A stretch of DNA of 64,000 nucleotides from Bin5 sp034428435 (GCA_034428435.1 DAOUHY010000113.1:21419-85418); one strand, 5' to 3'. Positions 7,040-16,612 are shown, counted from the first letter of the stretch. Notes: a model not told the origin generated them from the letters alone. Made by a program: numbers and translations.

Positions 7040-9814
7040 ATGAGCCATTGCTATCCAGTGGATCCTGGTCGTCCACCGAAAGGACTTATCATCCCCGTGC
7101 CTTCTTCTGCTGCTGGACCTCCCGACAAGCTTTCTTCCGCCTGCCTGCCCTTGGCTACACGGGGTCTGACTCTATCCCACATCGGCGGGAAAGGATTGAA
7201 CCTGACTAAACTAGCCTTAGCCGGCTTTCCGGTACCTACTGGATTCATTGTTGCCACCGAGTGCTATGAGGCCTTTGTGGAACGTGCCGGATTCACCGAC
7301 TGGCTCGAGGCTAAAATGGCTGCCATCGACACCCGTGACCCGGCCGCGTTGGCAGCTCTCTCCGATAGCATACGGCGGCGCCTCCAGGCCAGCGAAACGC
7401 CGAGCGAGATCTCAGAACAGATTGTTGCAGCCTATGGAACTATGGGCCGTCCCCCTGTTGCGGTGCGCTCCTCAGCTACGGCTGAAGACCTTCCAGGCAT
7501 GTCCTTCGCCGGCCAGCAGGACACGTTCCTCAACGTTATCGGGGACGAAGCCCTGCTTCGCGCCGTCGTGAACTGCTGGAGCAGCCTGTGGACTACGCGC
7601 GCCATTGCCTATAGGGCCCGCTACGGCATCGACCAGTCCAACGTTTCGCTTGCGGTAGTTGTGCAAGAGATGGTCCAGAGCGATACATCGGGTGTACTCT
7701 TTACAGCAAACCCGCTTAGCGGCCGTCGCACAGAAACAGTGATTGACGCCACTTTCGGCCTCGGTGAAGCCCTCGTCAGCGGGCACGTGGAACCCGACCA
7801 TTTCGTCGTCGACAGCGACGCCGACAAAATCATTCTGAGGGAACTCGGAGCAAAGTCAACCACAATCACAGGGCAGGCTGCAGGCGGCGTCACCACCGAA
7901 TCAACGGATTCGCGCCGAGAACAGGCCATCACCGACGAACAGATCATCCAGCTGACAAAGTTGGGCAGAAATGTGGCCGACTATTACGGTGATCCCCAGG
8001 ACATCGAATGGGCCTTCCTCGATGGGAAACTCTTTCTTCTCCAGTCCCGCCCCATCACCTCACTGTTTCCCGTGCCTCACTCCCCACAGGACGCAGACCG
8101 CCAGGTATATATCTCACTCGGCGCCATTCAGGGGGTTTTGGGCCCCTTTACGCCGCTCGGGCTGGACATGCTGCGCGGTATGTTCGCCGGCATCGCCCAG
8201 ATCTTCGCCAACGGTGCAACGCTCTATGACCAGGAGCTCCTTTACTCTGCTGCCGAGCGTCCCTGGATAAAAGTGACAGGCGCCCTGCAAAGCCCCATTG
8301 GTCGCCTCATATTCCGTAGAACCCTTCCCATGGTAGAACCCGGTGCCTCACAGGCTATCGGGGACCTAGTAGCGGAACCCCAATTCCAGCGCTCCGCGGT
8401 CAGTCCTCGCTTCTTTGCCGCTGCCGCACCTTTCCTTCTCCGTGTCCTGAGGTCAGCAGGAAGGGCCTTTCTCGACCCGGAAGCCTACGTACACATCGTC
8501 CAGGAGGACATAGAAGAACACATCGCTTCTGTTACTGAGAGAACAGACAAGACGAGCACGCTCGCCGAGCGCGTCGAACTCCTGGAGTGGCTCAGTTATA
8601 ATGCCCAGTTTCCCTTCCTTCTGCCGAGACTGATTCCTCCCATCATCGTCGGCTATGCATCACTTGGCCTGCTATCCAACATCGCCTCTCTTTTGTCCCA
8701 TTCGGATCCGGAAATCCAACCTGAGATGGCGCTTGAAATTACGCGCAGCCTGCCCAACAACGTCACGACTGAGATGGACTTGCAACTGTGGCGGTTGGCT
8801 GGTCGGATACGCGATGATTCGGCCGAATCAGATTCATTTCATGTGAAAGACGCCGAGACCATTGCCAGCGATTTCCAGGCCGGGACTCTCCCTCCTACTA
8901 TCCAAAGAGCGCTGGAAGAGTTTCTCAATCGTTACGGCATGCGCGGGGTCGCCGAGCTCGACTTAGGAAGGGTTCGCTGGCAAGACCAGCCCGTCTCGAT
9001 TGTAAGATCGCTGCAGAGCTACCTGTCCATTGAAGACGAAAGTCGAGCGCCTGACCGCGTTTTCGAAAGGGGAAAGGATGACGCCCTCAAAACAATAGAC
9101 AGGTTGGCAGACAGTTCAACCAGAATCTGGGGAACTCCCTTAGCAGGCCGCTTGGTGCGTTTACTGGCCAAACGTGTGCGCAATCTGGCCGGACTTCGCG
9201 AAAGTCCCAAGTTTACGATGGTGCGGATTTCCGGCATACTGCGCAAGGCTCTGTTGGATAGCGGGCAGCAATTAAAAGACTGCGGCGTCCTTGAGCTGCC
9301 CGACGACCTGTTCTATCTATCAGTACGAGAACTGAAAACTCTAGCGATGGGAGCGCCGGGAGACTGGAAGAGGCTGGTCCGGGCGAGGAGACTGGCTGAA
9401 CAGAACGAAAGCCAGCGTCAACCCATTCCCCGCCTGCTCCTCAGTGACGGAACAGCCTTCTACGCCGGCATCACTCCTGAAGCAGGAGCAGACACCAACA
9501 TGCTCTCCGGATCGGGCGTTTCTCCCGGCACGGCCGAAGGAACCGTGCAGGTCCTGTTCAATCCGCTCGAAGCAGGGCTCGAACCCGGCGAAATCCTTGT
9601 TTGTCCAGGCACCGATCCTTCCTGGACGCCTCTGTTTTTGGCCGCCGGCGGTCTGGTGATGGAAGTCGGGGGCATGATGACCCACGGCTCCGTCGTCGCC
9701 CGCGAATACGGAATCCCTGCCGTCGCAGGAGTTGACCAGGCCACCGAACGTTTGCAGACAGGACAGACGGTTCGTGTCGACGGGAGCAGTGGAACAATCG
9801 AGATTCTAGACTGA
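7040..9814 (+). CDS. PEP-synthase-like phosphotransferase with rifampicin phosphotransferase architecture
   Basis: About 924 residues. The N-terminal third is a pyruvate-phosphate-dikinase ATP-binding domain: 'IGGKGLNLTKLALAGFPVPTGF', 'VAVRSSATAEDLPGMSFAGQ', 'VVVQEMVQSDTSGVLFTANP', 'DIEWAFLDGKLFLLQSRPI'. The C-terminus is the mobile swivel domain with the phosphorylatable His in 'GGMMTHGSVVARE' (near nt 9667-9705). Between them is a long mostly helical domain without similarity I recognise, and the PEP/pyruvate TIM barrel of true PEP synthase or PPDK is absent. ATP-grasp, central substrate domain, then swivel-His is the layout of rifampicin phosphotransferases, which move the beta-phosphate of ATP to a substrate hydroxyl. 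Antibiotic resistance is possible but unproven; many environmental homologues have unknown substrates. ATG 7040 was chosen because family similarity starts about 30 codons later. Confidence 0.8.
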   Translation: MSHCYPVDPGRPPKGLIIPVPSSAAGPPDKLSSACLPLATRGLTLSHIGGKGLNLTKLALAGFPVPTGFIVATECYEAFVERAGFTDWLEAKMAAIDTRDPAALAALSDSIRRRLQASETPSEISEQIVAAYGTMGRPPVAVRSSATAEDLPGMSFAGQQDTFLNVIGDEALLRAVVNCWSSLWTTRAIAYRARYGIDQSNVSLAVVVQEMVQSDTSGVLFTANPLSGRRTETVIDATFGLGEALVSGHVEPDHFVVDSDADKIILRELGAKSTTITGQAAGGVTTESTDSRREQAITDEQIIQLTKLGRNVADYYGDPQDIEWAFLDGKLFLLQSRPITSLFPVPHSPQDADRQVYISLGAIQGVLGPFTPLGLDMLRGMFAGIAQIFANGATLYDQELLYSAAERPWIKVTGALQSPIGRLIFRRTLPMVEPGASQAIGDLVAEPQFQRSAVSPRFFAAAAPFLLRVLRSAGRAFLDPEAYVHIVQEDIEEHIASVTERTDKTSTLAERVELLEWLSYNAQFPFLLPRLIPPIIVGYASLGLLSNIASLLSHSDPEIQPEMALEITRSLPNNVTTEMDLQLWRLAGRIRDDSAESDSFHVKDAETIASDFQAGTLPPTIQRALEEFLNRYGMRGVAELDLGRVRWQDQPVSIVRSLQSYLSIEDESRAPDRVFERGKDDALKTIDRLADSSTRIWGTPLAGRLVRLLAKRVRNLAGLRESPKFTMVRISGILRKALLDSGQQLKDCGVLELPDDLFYLSVRELKTLAMGAPGDWKRLVRARRLAEQNESQRQPIPRLLLSDGTAFYAGITPEAGADTNMLSGSGVSPGTAEGTVQVLFNPLEAGLEPGEILVCPGTDPSWTPLFLAAGGLVMEVGGMMTHGSVVAREYGIPAVAGVDQATERLQTGQTVRVDGSSGTIEILD

Positions 9815-9841
9815 TCTATGAAGAAGTACAGCGAATGTGAA

Positions 9842-10783
9842 TTAACTGCCATTGACCGAGTGAACTCGTCCAAAAATCTCTCTCAGTCGCTTGACAACCT
9901 CTTCCGGCAGCGGGGGTCTCAATAGCGAGGTTACATTCTCCTCCAAATGCCGGATATTACCGGTACCGGTGAGCACAACGTCAATGCCAGGCTCGTGCCG
10001 GCAGAATCGGTAAGCCGCCTCTGGCAGTGTCTTGGCGTCACTCTCCTCCAATACCCAATCCAGCGGCTCAAACAGGTCCACAGCATCAGCGTCAATCTCG
10101 CCGCTCCGACGCAGATCGACCAGAATCTCCCGCAGCCGTGCCGGGTTGCTGAAAGCACGCCGCACGGCAAACATACACTCCGTTGCGATCCGCTTTTTTC
10201 TGGTGGCAGGCAGTACATTTCGTCTGGCGGTCTGGTTGAGGATATTGAAGCCCACCATCACCACGTCAAAGAGATCGTCTTCGATGGCCTGCTGCAAGAG
10301 TGCGTGCTCAAAGTCGGAGGCGAAGTGTTCACTGACCGCCAGATGGCGTATCTTTCCTGCCTGCTTCATACTTTGCAGAACTGGCACCAGTTCATCGCAG
10401 ATGTGCTGGTATTGTTCCAGCCTTGCACCATGGAAGTGGAAGACATCGATCGTTTCCACGCCAAGTCGCTTCAGGCTGGACTCGACGCCTGCGGCAAACT
10501 CTTTGGCTGGAACCGGCTCGCCTTCACGGAAAGCGTTTTTCTTGGTCGCAACGACCAGACTGCCCCTGTCGAAGTCCCGGATCGCCTTGCCGACAATCTC
10601 TTCCGTGCCGTAGGCCTCCGCAGTGTCAATGTAATTTACGCCTAGTTCCAGAGCGCGCCGGACCACCTCAATCGACTCTTCTTCGCTTCGTCCAGTTTTC
10701 TTACCCAATTGGCTGGGCCCGCCCGCCCCCATCCCGGCAACGCTAACGCGTAAACCTGTACGTCCAAAAGTCCGGTATTCCAT
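9842..10783 (-). CDS. Aldo/keto reductase
   Basis: NAD(P)H-dependent oxidoreductase of 313 residues with the (beta/alpha)8 family signatures 'MEYRTFGRTGLRVSVAGMG' at the N-terminus, 'GVNYIDTAEAYGTEE' (catalytic Asp and Tyr), 'VVATKKN' (Lys) and 'DVFHFHG' (His). The C-terminal part 'PLPEEVVKRLREIFGRV' is typical. The ATG at 10783 was chosen over upstream in-frame codons because AGGAG is 9 nt before it and similarity starts at once. It converges on the PEP-utilising enzyme with 27 nt between them. The substrate is unknown; plant-type sugar or aldehyde reductases and L-glyceraldehyde-3-phosphate reductases share this pattern. Confidence 0.92.
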   Translation of the reverse strand: MEYRTFGRTGLRVSVAGMGAGGPSQLGKKTGRSEEESIEVVRRALELGVNYIDTAEAYGTEEIVGKAIRDFDRGSLVVATKKNAFREGEPVPAKEFAAGVESSLKRLGVETIDVFHFHGARLEQYQHICDELVPVLQSMKQAGKIRHLAVSEHFASDFEHALLQQAIEDDLFDVVMVGFNILNQTARRNVLPATRKKRIATECMFAVRRAFSNPARLREILVDLRRSGEIDADAVDLFEPLDWVLEESDAKTLPEAAYRFCRHEPGIDVVLTGTGNIRHLEENVTSLLRPPLPEEVVKRLREIFGRVHSVNGS

Positions 10784-10885
10784 CGAACTCATCTCCTTCT
10801 CTGGTAACGACGCCATCCATTTGAGGTCACATTGTAACGCGCCATTTCGAGCGCCGGAAATCGTGCGGATAGTCCTGTCTCGTGG

Positions 10886-10891
10886 TATAAT
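10886..10891 (+). promoter_or_regulatory. Extended -10 element (TGG-TATAAT)
   Basis: Perfect TATAAT preceded by TG one base upstream, an extended -10. There is no good -35. It could drive the small membrane protein that starts at 11057. Confidence 0.4.
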
Positions 10892-11056
10892 TTCGCCGGC
10901 ACCGGAAGGAAGTCTGCCTAGGGGCCGGCGGCCATCTAACAGGGAAAACGGCAGTTGTGCTGGCTGCTTGCCCACTGAGGCCGAGTTCACCAAATGACCG
11001 TCCGCAAGGCTCAAAGCCCTTGTGGGATCCAACCAAATTGATACAGGAGAAAGAGG

Positions 11057-11266
11057 GTGGCAGAAGAATCCGTTCAGACAGAAACGGCTGTGGCTGGGGA
11101 GGAAGCGTCTGCCACTGTGCGATCTGCTTCAGAGTCCCAGGACAATGGCCGTCCCAGCTCTTTCAGGTTCGCAACTATACTCTTCGGCGGGTGGGCTGCG
11201 CTTATGATTTTGCTCACTCTTATTGCCGTCGTTGCAATGACTCTTGTTGGCTTCGTTGCGGGATAG
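11057..11266 (+). CDS. Small single-pass membrane protein, unknown function
   Basis: A 69-residue protein starting at GTG, with AGGAGA 6 nt upstream. The first half is acidic and Ser/Thr/Ala-rich, likely disordered and cytoplasmic. Residues about 37-69 are hydrophobic ('ILFGGWAALMILLTLIAVVA') and should form one membrane helix that runs to the C-terminus. Such short tail-anchored-like proteins are common as regulators or small subunits of membrane complexes, but no family is recognised. It stands alone, so context does not help. The ribosome site and an extended -10 element upstream support it as a real gene. Confidence 0.5.
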   Translation: MAEESVQTETAVAGEEASATVRSASESQDNGRPSSFRFATILFGGWAALMILLTLIAVVAMTLVGFVAG

Positions 11267-11825
11267 CCACCGGGCCGCTCCCCCGGACACTCATATTGAA
11301 CCGAAGTCGAAGCGTGGAGGCCACTTACACCAGAGGATCGGCCCCGCGGCAAGTGCAGTGCCGCAATGCTCAGGGGTTTGGTGTTGCCTGTACCCGAACA
11401 GCGGCGCGGCAGGCTCTTCCTGAGTTATACTTGTGCAGCAAGGCAGGTGCCGGATTTTTGCAAGAGACTCTGTAGCGGCTCTGATAGGGACTGATTGCGT
11501 ACCTGAATCCAATTGGTCTCTCTTTCCTACCTGTGTCTGGCCCGTCATCCCAGGTCTTGACAAGCCTCAGAGTCGCTCAAGCGTTTGATTCCTAGTGTGA
11601 TCCTACAAAGGACCCGATCAGAAGCACGCTGCCAAGCAGTCGGCCGCCTCCTGATGTTTCCGACTGGCGACTAAGCGTCCGCCTTCGCCAGCAGACGAGA
11701 GAATTCGCTCACCGAATCCAACTACTGCGACCACAGCCTACCAAAGGACACGCTATTGGCAGGATGGTCAGACGGCCTTGCACCAGCCTTCCCAAACCGC
11801 AGGGCACACACTTGCGACAGCAGGG
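11267..11825. other. Intergenic stretch without recognised features
   Basis: About 0.56 kb between the small membrane protein and the second intergenic repeat. No gene, RNA or clear terminator was recognised. Confidence 0.4.
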
Positions 11826-12235
11826 CGCTTCCCAGATTTGGGGCGGGAATAGTCTGGCGGGGAATCAGTGGCAGCCGGGCGCTGAAATTGATGCAGGCTT
11901 TGAGGAAGGCAAGGGGAAGGCCTTGGGCCTGCCCCTACCGGGACCTGATGGGACTGGCGGGACGCGGTCTGGCGAAACACCTTCGATTGGACACATGTCA
12001 CCAATGGCGTCACACGGTCGACAAGGCATGTTGTAGGAGAGGGGGCGTTGCGGGGGCGGAGCCCCCGCACAAGGGAGGGCCGAATAGGCCCGACCGCCCA
12101 AAACTGCGGGGGCCAGGGGACATGGGTTAGGTGTCTGAGGAGGCGCTTCCCTTGCCTCTGAGTTGATCATGGACTGGATATGGCTCCGTTGCTACCCGAG
12201 TTATAGAATTGTTCACGTCCATGTTGGGATGCTCG
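11826..12235 (+). repeat. Intergenic repeat, flank family B, copy 2
   Basis: About 400 bp related to 46772-47250. Shared blocks by eye are 'CCAGATTTGGGG.GGGA', the run around 11945-12035 ('GGACTGGCGGGAC', 'CACCTTCGATT', 'GGCATGTTGTAGGAGA') and the right flank 'TCTGAGGAGG' to 'TTGGGATGC'. The 65-bp core (12036-12100) matches the other three copies and carries the hairpin GCGGGGGCGGAGCCCCCGC at 12050-12068 and GGGCC-GAATA-GGCCC just after it. The copy ends 16 bp before a strong promoter. No protein frame inside is credible. Confidence 0.85.
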
Positions 12236-12250
12236 CTGACAGCAGGTGGT

Positions 12251-12279
12251 TTGCAGATCCCGACAGATGCTGATATAAT
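12251..12279 (+). promoter_or_regulatory. Predicted promoter of the phosphodiesterase/ABC operon
   Basis: TTGCAG (12251-12256), a 17-nt spacer, TATAAT (12274-12279), with TG-A making an extended -10. The first gene starts about 460 nt downstream, so a long 5' leader is implied. Confidence 0.6.
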
Positions 12280-12747
12280 CCCGGCGCTCGCACGATTGTG
12301 CCCAAAGTACACCACTGGCTAAGCGTCAAAACCGACGACATAAGCAACCAAATTTAAGGGCGGGCCCACGAGTTCGCCAGTCAGGGCCCGTGGAAGATAC
12401 TTCAGCTTTAACAGATCGTGCTGCATCAGTGGCCAGACATATCTGAATCCATCTGTCACACAGTAATCCGGAGGTATTCAACCAACAAACAGAGCCTGCG
12501 AGCGGAATCAGAGGACTCAGACCATCTCGATCCCTGATATCAGGCATGGAATCGCAGGTCCCTCGGCAGAATCACTTCTGCCGAAGCATGCCTCTTCAGG
12601 CAATTGCCTCGCCTGAATGTTTGCACACCAAATTGCACTATTTGGCAGCGCCTTCGTGCCAGTCTTGAACCTATAGAACCCCATCGTTGCCGAGCGGAGG
12701 CGCCCACCCAAATTCCAGCGTACCGAATTGGGAGCAAGGTGCCGCCG

Positions 12748-14733
12748 ATGACAAAGAAGATCTATGCTTATGGAATGGACGGTTTCGTCACTCCTATGAT
12801 GAAGTATTTTGCGTCGGAGGGCGGCTTGCCGAATTTCAGTCGCTTGCTCAGCGAAGGAACCGTCAACGAGACCTATCCCTCTTTTCCTGTCTGGACCCCC
12901 ACCAATTGGGCAACACTCTCCACCGGCGCACACACCGGTACTCACAGCGTCCCAACGTGGCAGACCGTAATCGAGCGAAAGTCGGGCGCTGGCGAGAAGG
13001 ATGTTTCAGTTAGCAGCTTTGACGGCCGTGCCAACAACGCCGAATGCATCTGGAACTCCTTGGAGCGCGCCGGCCTCAAGAGCGTGGCCGTACACTACCC
13101 GGGGGCCCATCCTTCAGGCGTGGAAATCGGCTATGTTTGCGACGGTTTCGGCGCACCGGGGCACAATAGTACGGAGTTTGAAGTGGCTGCGGCCCAGGCC
13201 TACACAACTGATCCCTCCAAGGCCAGCGACGTTGCCATGGCCCACGACGGTTCAGCCATCCAGGGCCCTCGCAGCGTTGAGCCCATCGAGTCTCTCGCCA
13301 CTGCCGAAGGCTGGACCAATCTACCGGATAGTGCCTCGACTCCTCTAGCGACAGCCTTTTCCGTCACAGCGCGTCTGGGTGGAGATGCCAACCACTTTCA
13401 TTTGCTTGCCGTCGACAGCAGTGGTAATGGTTACGACCGAGTCTTGATTTGTCGTAGTCGCGACGCTGGCGACGTGGTGGCCACGGCCGACCTTGGCGAT
13501 TGGAGTGACTGGGCCATTCAGGAATTTCAGATTGACGGTCAGGTTCAAGAAGCGGCGGTCCGTTTCAAGTTGCTAGAACTGGCCCGCGATGGCAGTTCGT
13601 TGAAACTTTATCGAACACAGGTTACCTATACTAATGGCTTTACGTATGGCGATTCTGATTTGGAAGCCGAACTCATTCGCCGCTTCGGTCCCTATCAGGA
13701 ACATGCCTCGATGACACCTTATACCTCAGGCATGACCGACTTCGATACAGCGCTTGAAGAGTGCGAATACCAAGGCCTCTGGTTTGCCAACGTGGCAAAC
13801 TACATGCTCCACGAGAGAGATTGCGCCTACTTTACCTGCCACTGGCACCTGTATGACTACCTCAATCACATTCACCTTGCTGACGTGGATCCTGTCTGTC
13901 CCGGTTTCAATCCGGACACCAAAGAGAAATATCTGGACTACTTCCGCCGCACGTACGAGGTCGGCGACCGCGTCTTGGGCTTGATGTACGAGGCGGCCGA
14001 CAGGGCCAACCAGGACGGGGATGAAGTTTACGTTGGCATCATCTCCGACCACGGCGCCTTTCCTGACGTCCGTATAGCCAACCTTCGCCAGTTCCTATAT
14101 GACCAGGGCTTCCTCGTTCTGAAGCAGGGCGGGGAAGAGGCTATTGCCCAGGACCTGGATCCCTCTTCGGACGAGATCGACTGGGACCAGACGAAAGCCT
14201 ATCTCGCCAGGCGAGGATTCGACATTACTATCAATGCCGATCCCGGACCTGAATTCGACCAGATCGAACGCGAGCTGCTCACTGCCCTCCGCACCTGGGT
14301 TGACGAAGAAACTGGCAACACCGTTGTCGCCATCGCCCTGCCCAAACGCGACGCCTATCTGCTGGGGCAATGGGGAGACGAGTGCGGAGACGTCATCTTC
14401 GCCTGGGACCACGACTATGTAAGCGGTTACTATACGCAGTGGCTCGGAATTGAGGGCGGGGGAAATGTCGGCGCCCCTCTTGTTTACGGCGCCCATCATG
14501 GCGGCTTCATACCAACCACAAACGGCTTTTCGTCCACTTTCGGATCGTTTTTCCTCGACGGACCGGGGCTGAAGAAGGGATATGAACGTCCCGTTGACCG
14601 GCTGGGCTACATTCATGCCGTCGATGTCGTCCCGACGTTTTGCCACATCCTGGGCGTCGATCCTCCCGCGCAAGCCCAGGGCACAGTGGCGCGCGATCTC
14701 TATGAGGGACATGAAATGGTTAGGGAGAGGTAG
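12748..14733 (+). CDS. Type I phosphodiesterase / nucleotide pyrophosphatase family protein
   Basis: Alkaline-phosphatase-superfamily hydrolase of 661 residues. 'IYAYGMDGFV' carries the first metal-binding Asp, 'FPVWTPTNWATLSTGAHTGTH' the threonine nucleophile region, 'YDYLNHIH' a second metal site, 'VGIISDHGAF' the Asp-His pair and 'YGAHHGGF' a late His. The family cleaves phosphodiester or pyrophosphate bonds, or removes phospho groups from sugars and nucleotides. An insertion around residues 130-290 is extra to the core fold. No signal peptide is seen, so it should be cytoplasmic. The ATG at 12748 was chosen because similarity starts immediately. It is separated by 2 nt from the first permease gene, which ties it to uptake of a probably phosphorylated or diester-containing glycan or nucleotide-sugar compound. 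Confidence 0.85.
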   Translation: MTKKIYAYGMDGFVTPMMKYFASEGGLPNFSRLLSEGTVNETYPSFPVWTPTNWATLSTGAHTGTHSVPTWQTVIERKSGAGEKDVSVSSFDGRANNAECIWNSLERAGLKSVAVHYPGAHPSGVEIGYVCDGFGAPGHNSTEFEVAAAQAYTTDPSKASDVAMAHDGSAIQGPRSVEPIESLATAEGWTNLPDSASTPLATAFSVTARLGGDANHFHLLAVDSSGNGYDRVLICRSRDAGDVVATADLGDWSDWAIQEFQIDGQVQEAAVRFKLLELARDGSSLKLYRTQVTYTNGFTYGDSDLEAELIRRFGPYQEHASMTPYTSGMTDFDTALEECEYQGLWFANVANYMLHERDCAYFTCHWHLYDYLNHIHLADVDPVCPGFNPDTKEKYLDYFRRTYEVGDRVLGLMYEAADRANQDGDEVYVGIISDHGAFPDVRIANLRQFLYDQGFLVLKQGGEEAIAQDLDPSSDEIDWDQTKAYLARRGFDITINADPGPEFDQIERELLTALRTWVDEETGNTVVAIALPKRDAYLLGQWGDECGDVIFAWDHDYVSGYYTQWLGIEGGGNVGAPLVYGAHHGGFIPTTNGFSSTFGSFFLDGPGLKKGYERPVDRLGYIHAVDVVPTFCHILGVDPPAQAQGTVARDLYEGHEMVRER

Positions 14734-14735
14734 AT

Positions 14736-15686
14736 ATGACGACGAAAGCGTTAGCGGGCGCACGAATACCACTTCCCGGCTGGACGAGGAATCTCCGCGC
14801 CAAAGAGGCAATCGCCGGCTACATATTCCTGTCGCCCTGGCTGCTGGGCATAATTCTCTTTATCATCGGTCCAATGATGACCTCCGGCTTCCTCAGCTTC
14901 ACCCGCTACGACATCGTCAACCCACCTGAATTTGTCGGCTTGAAGAACTTCATAGAAATCTTCACGAAAGACAGGCTCTTCTGGCCCTCGATGATGCTGA
15001 CCTTCCGCTACGCGCTGATTGTCGTTCCGCTTTCACTTATCGGCGCCCTGGCGGCGGCAATGCTCCTCAACCAGGCACTGCTAGGAACGACGTGGTTTCG
15101 AACATTCTTTTTCCTGCCGCACCTGACTCCCATCGTCGCAGCCGCCGTCCTTTGGGGCTGGATATTTAACGCTGACGTAGGGCCGATTAACCATTGGATT
15201 CGTACCATTACCGGCAGCGACAACGCCCCGGGTTGGTTCCGAGACCCGGACTGGGCGATGACAGGCCTGATCATAATGGCTATGTGGGGCGCGATCGGCG
15301 GCAACACCATGCTGATCTTCCTGGCCGGGTTACAGGGCGTTCCCCAGGAACTGTACGATGCCGCGGTTGTGGACGGCGCCGGCCTATGGGCCAAGTGTCG
15401 AAACGTGACCCTCCCGATGCTTACGCCGACGATTTTCTTCAATATGGTTCTTGGAATCATCGGGGCACTAAGAGTATTTGCGGCCGCATACGTCGCCACT
15501 CAGGGCGGGCCGGCATACTCCACCTGGTTTTACGCATTGCACATCTACACACGCGCATTCCAGTACTTTGAAATGGGCTATGCTTCGGCGCTGGCCTGGA
15601 TCTTCTTCTTCGTATTGTTTGTCTTTACTTACGTTCAGTTCAGACAGTCGCGACGTTGGGTCTATTACGCAGGGGAGGTGGACTGA
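14736..15686 (+). CDS. CUT1 sugar ABC transporter permease (MalF/UgpA-like)
   Basis: Inner-membrane permease of 316 residues with six predicted helices, starting 'AIAGYIFLSPWLLGIILFIIG' and containing the EAA-loop 'ELYDAAVVDGAGLWAKCRNVTLPMLTP', where the MsmX/UgpC-type ATPase docks. GGGAGAGG precedes the ATG. It overlaps the next permease gene by one base (TGATG), so the two are translationally coupled and form a heterodimeric channel. It is closely similar in pattern to 20965-21909, suggesting duplication of a transport module. No ATPase gene lies in the window, so a shared ATPase is implied. Confidence 0.93.
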   Translation: MTTKALAGARIPLPGWTRNLRAKEAIAGYIFLSPWLLGIILFIIGPMMTSGFLSFTRYDIVNPPEFVGLKNFIEIFTKDRLFWPSMMLTFRYALIVVPLSLIGALAAAMLLNQALLGTTWFRTFFFLPHLTPIVAAAVLWGWIFNADVGPINHWIRTITGSDNAPGWFRDPDWAMTGLIIMAMWGAIGGNTMLIFLAGLQGVPQELYDAAVVDGAGLWAKCRNVTLPMLTPTIFFNMVLGIIGALRVFAAAYVATQGGPAYSTWFYALHIYTRAFQYFEMGYASALAWIFFFVLFVFTYVQFRQSRRWVYYAGEVD

Positions 15687-16612
15687 TGGCGGGCGAAGCA
15701 ATCGCAACAGGCCGAAAACAGACCGGGAGCGGAATAAACCCAGCCGGGATCTTCCAGTCAGCCTCCTTCCAGCGCGCCATCGGGCGAGGCATCCTCTATC
15801 TGATCGCCGTATCCAGTTCTGCCGTGTTCATGTTCCCCTTTGTTTGGACCGTACTCTCCTCGCTAAAGAGAGGGGGCGAGTTGTTCAGGTTTCCGCCGAC
15901 CTGGCTTCCAGAGGTTCCGCAATTTCAGAATTATCCGAAAGTCTTCGAAATCGTGTCCTGGGCCACCTGGACCTGGAACTCGACTTTCGTGGCGATAGTT
16001 TCAACTTTCGGGGCCGTTCTGACCGCCGCGCTCGTCGGCTACTCTTTTGCCCGTTTTCGATACCCTGCCCGCGACGTGCTGTTCATCATCACTCTCAGCA
16101 CCATGATGCTGCCTGTAGAGGTTACCCTGATTCCCCTCTACCTCATGTTTGCGAAGATTGGATGGCTGGACTCCTACAGGCCGCTGATTATTCCTTCGTT
16201 TTTCGGTGGCAGTGCCTTCCTCATCTTCCTCATGCGCCAGTTCTTTATGAGCATTCCCATAGACCTGGACGAAGCAGCGCGCATCGACGGCGCTAACTAT
16301 CTGCGAATTTTCTGGCAGATTCTGATGCCTCTGTCCATCCCTGTTACAGCAACCGCCGCCGTTCTGACCTTCATGGCCCAGTGGAATGAGTTTCTCCAGC
16401 CATTTATCTTTCTTAACACGAAGTCCAAGTACACGCTGGCGATCGGCATTCGCTATTTCCAGGCCGTCGCCGGTTTTGCCGATGACACTGAGCCAAAGTA
16501 CCACCTTCTCATGGCGGCCAGTGTCATGATGACGGCACCCATAATTGTCATCTTTTTCCTTGCGCAGCGTTATCTGGTCCAGGGAATCGTGATGTCCGGC
16601 ATCAAAGGATAG
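15686..16612 (+). CDS. CUT1 sugar ABC transporter permease (MalG/UgpE-like)
   Basis: Partner permease of 308 residues. It has an N-terminal membrane helix near 'LYLIAVSSSAVFMFPFVWTV', the LacF/MalG-type 'GGSAFLIFLMRQFFMSIP' segment and the EAA motif 'DLDEAARIDGANYLRIFWQILMPLS'. The ATG overlaps the upstream stop codon (TGATG), with GGGGAGG upstream. The open frame extends 10 codons further, but those lie within the upstream gene and have no role in the family. Together with 14736-15686 it forms the membrane part of a sugar importer. Confidence 0.93.
   Translation: MAGEAIATGRKQTGSGINPAGIFQSASFQRAIGRGILYLIAVSSSAVFMFPFVWTVLSSLKRGGELFRFPPTWLPEVPQFQNYPKVFEIVSWATWTWNSTFVAIVSTFGAVLTAALVGYSFARFRYPARDVLFIITLSTMMLPVEVTLIPLYLMFAKIGWLDSYRPLIIPSFFGGSAFLIFLMRQFFMSIPIDLDEAARIDGANYLRIFWQILMPLSIPVTATAAVLTFMAQWNEFLQPFIFLNTKSKYTLAIGIRYFQAVAGFADDTEPKYHLLMAASVMMTAPIIVIFFLAQRYLVQGIVMSGIKG

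Noticed and set aside
12001..12130. Frames over the repeat core that read '..GGVAGAEPPHKGGPNRPDRP..'
   Set aside because: The same peptide appears at every repeat copy whatever the neighbouring gene, with no ribosome site or start; it comes from the GC-hairpin core.
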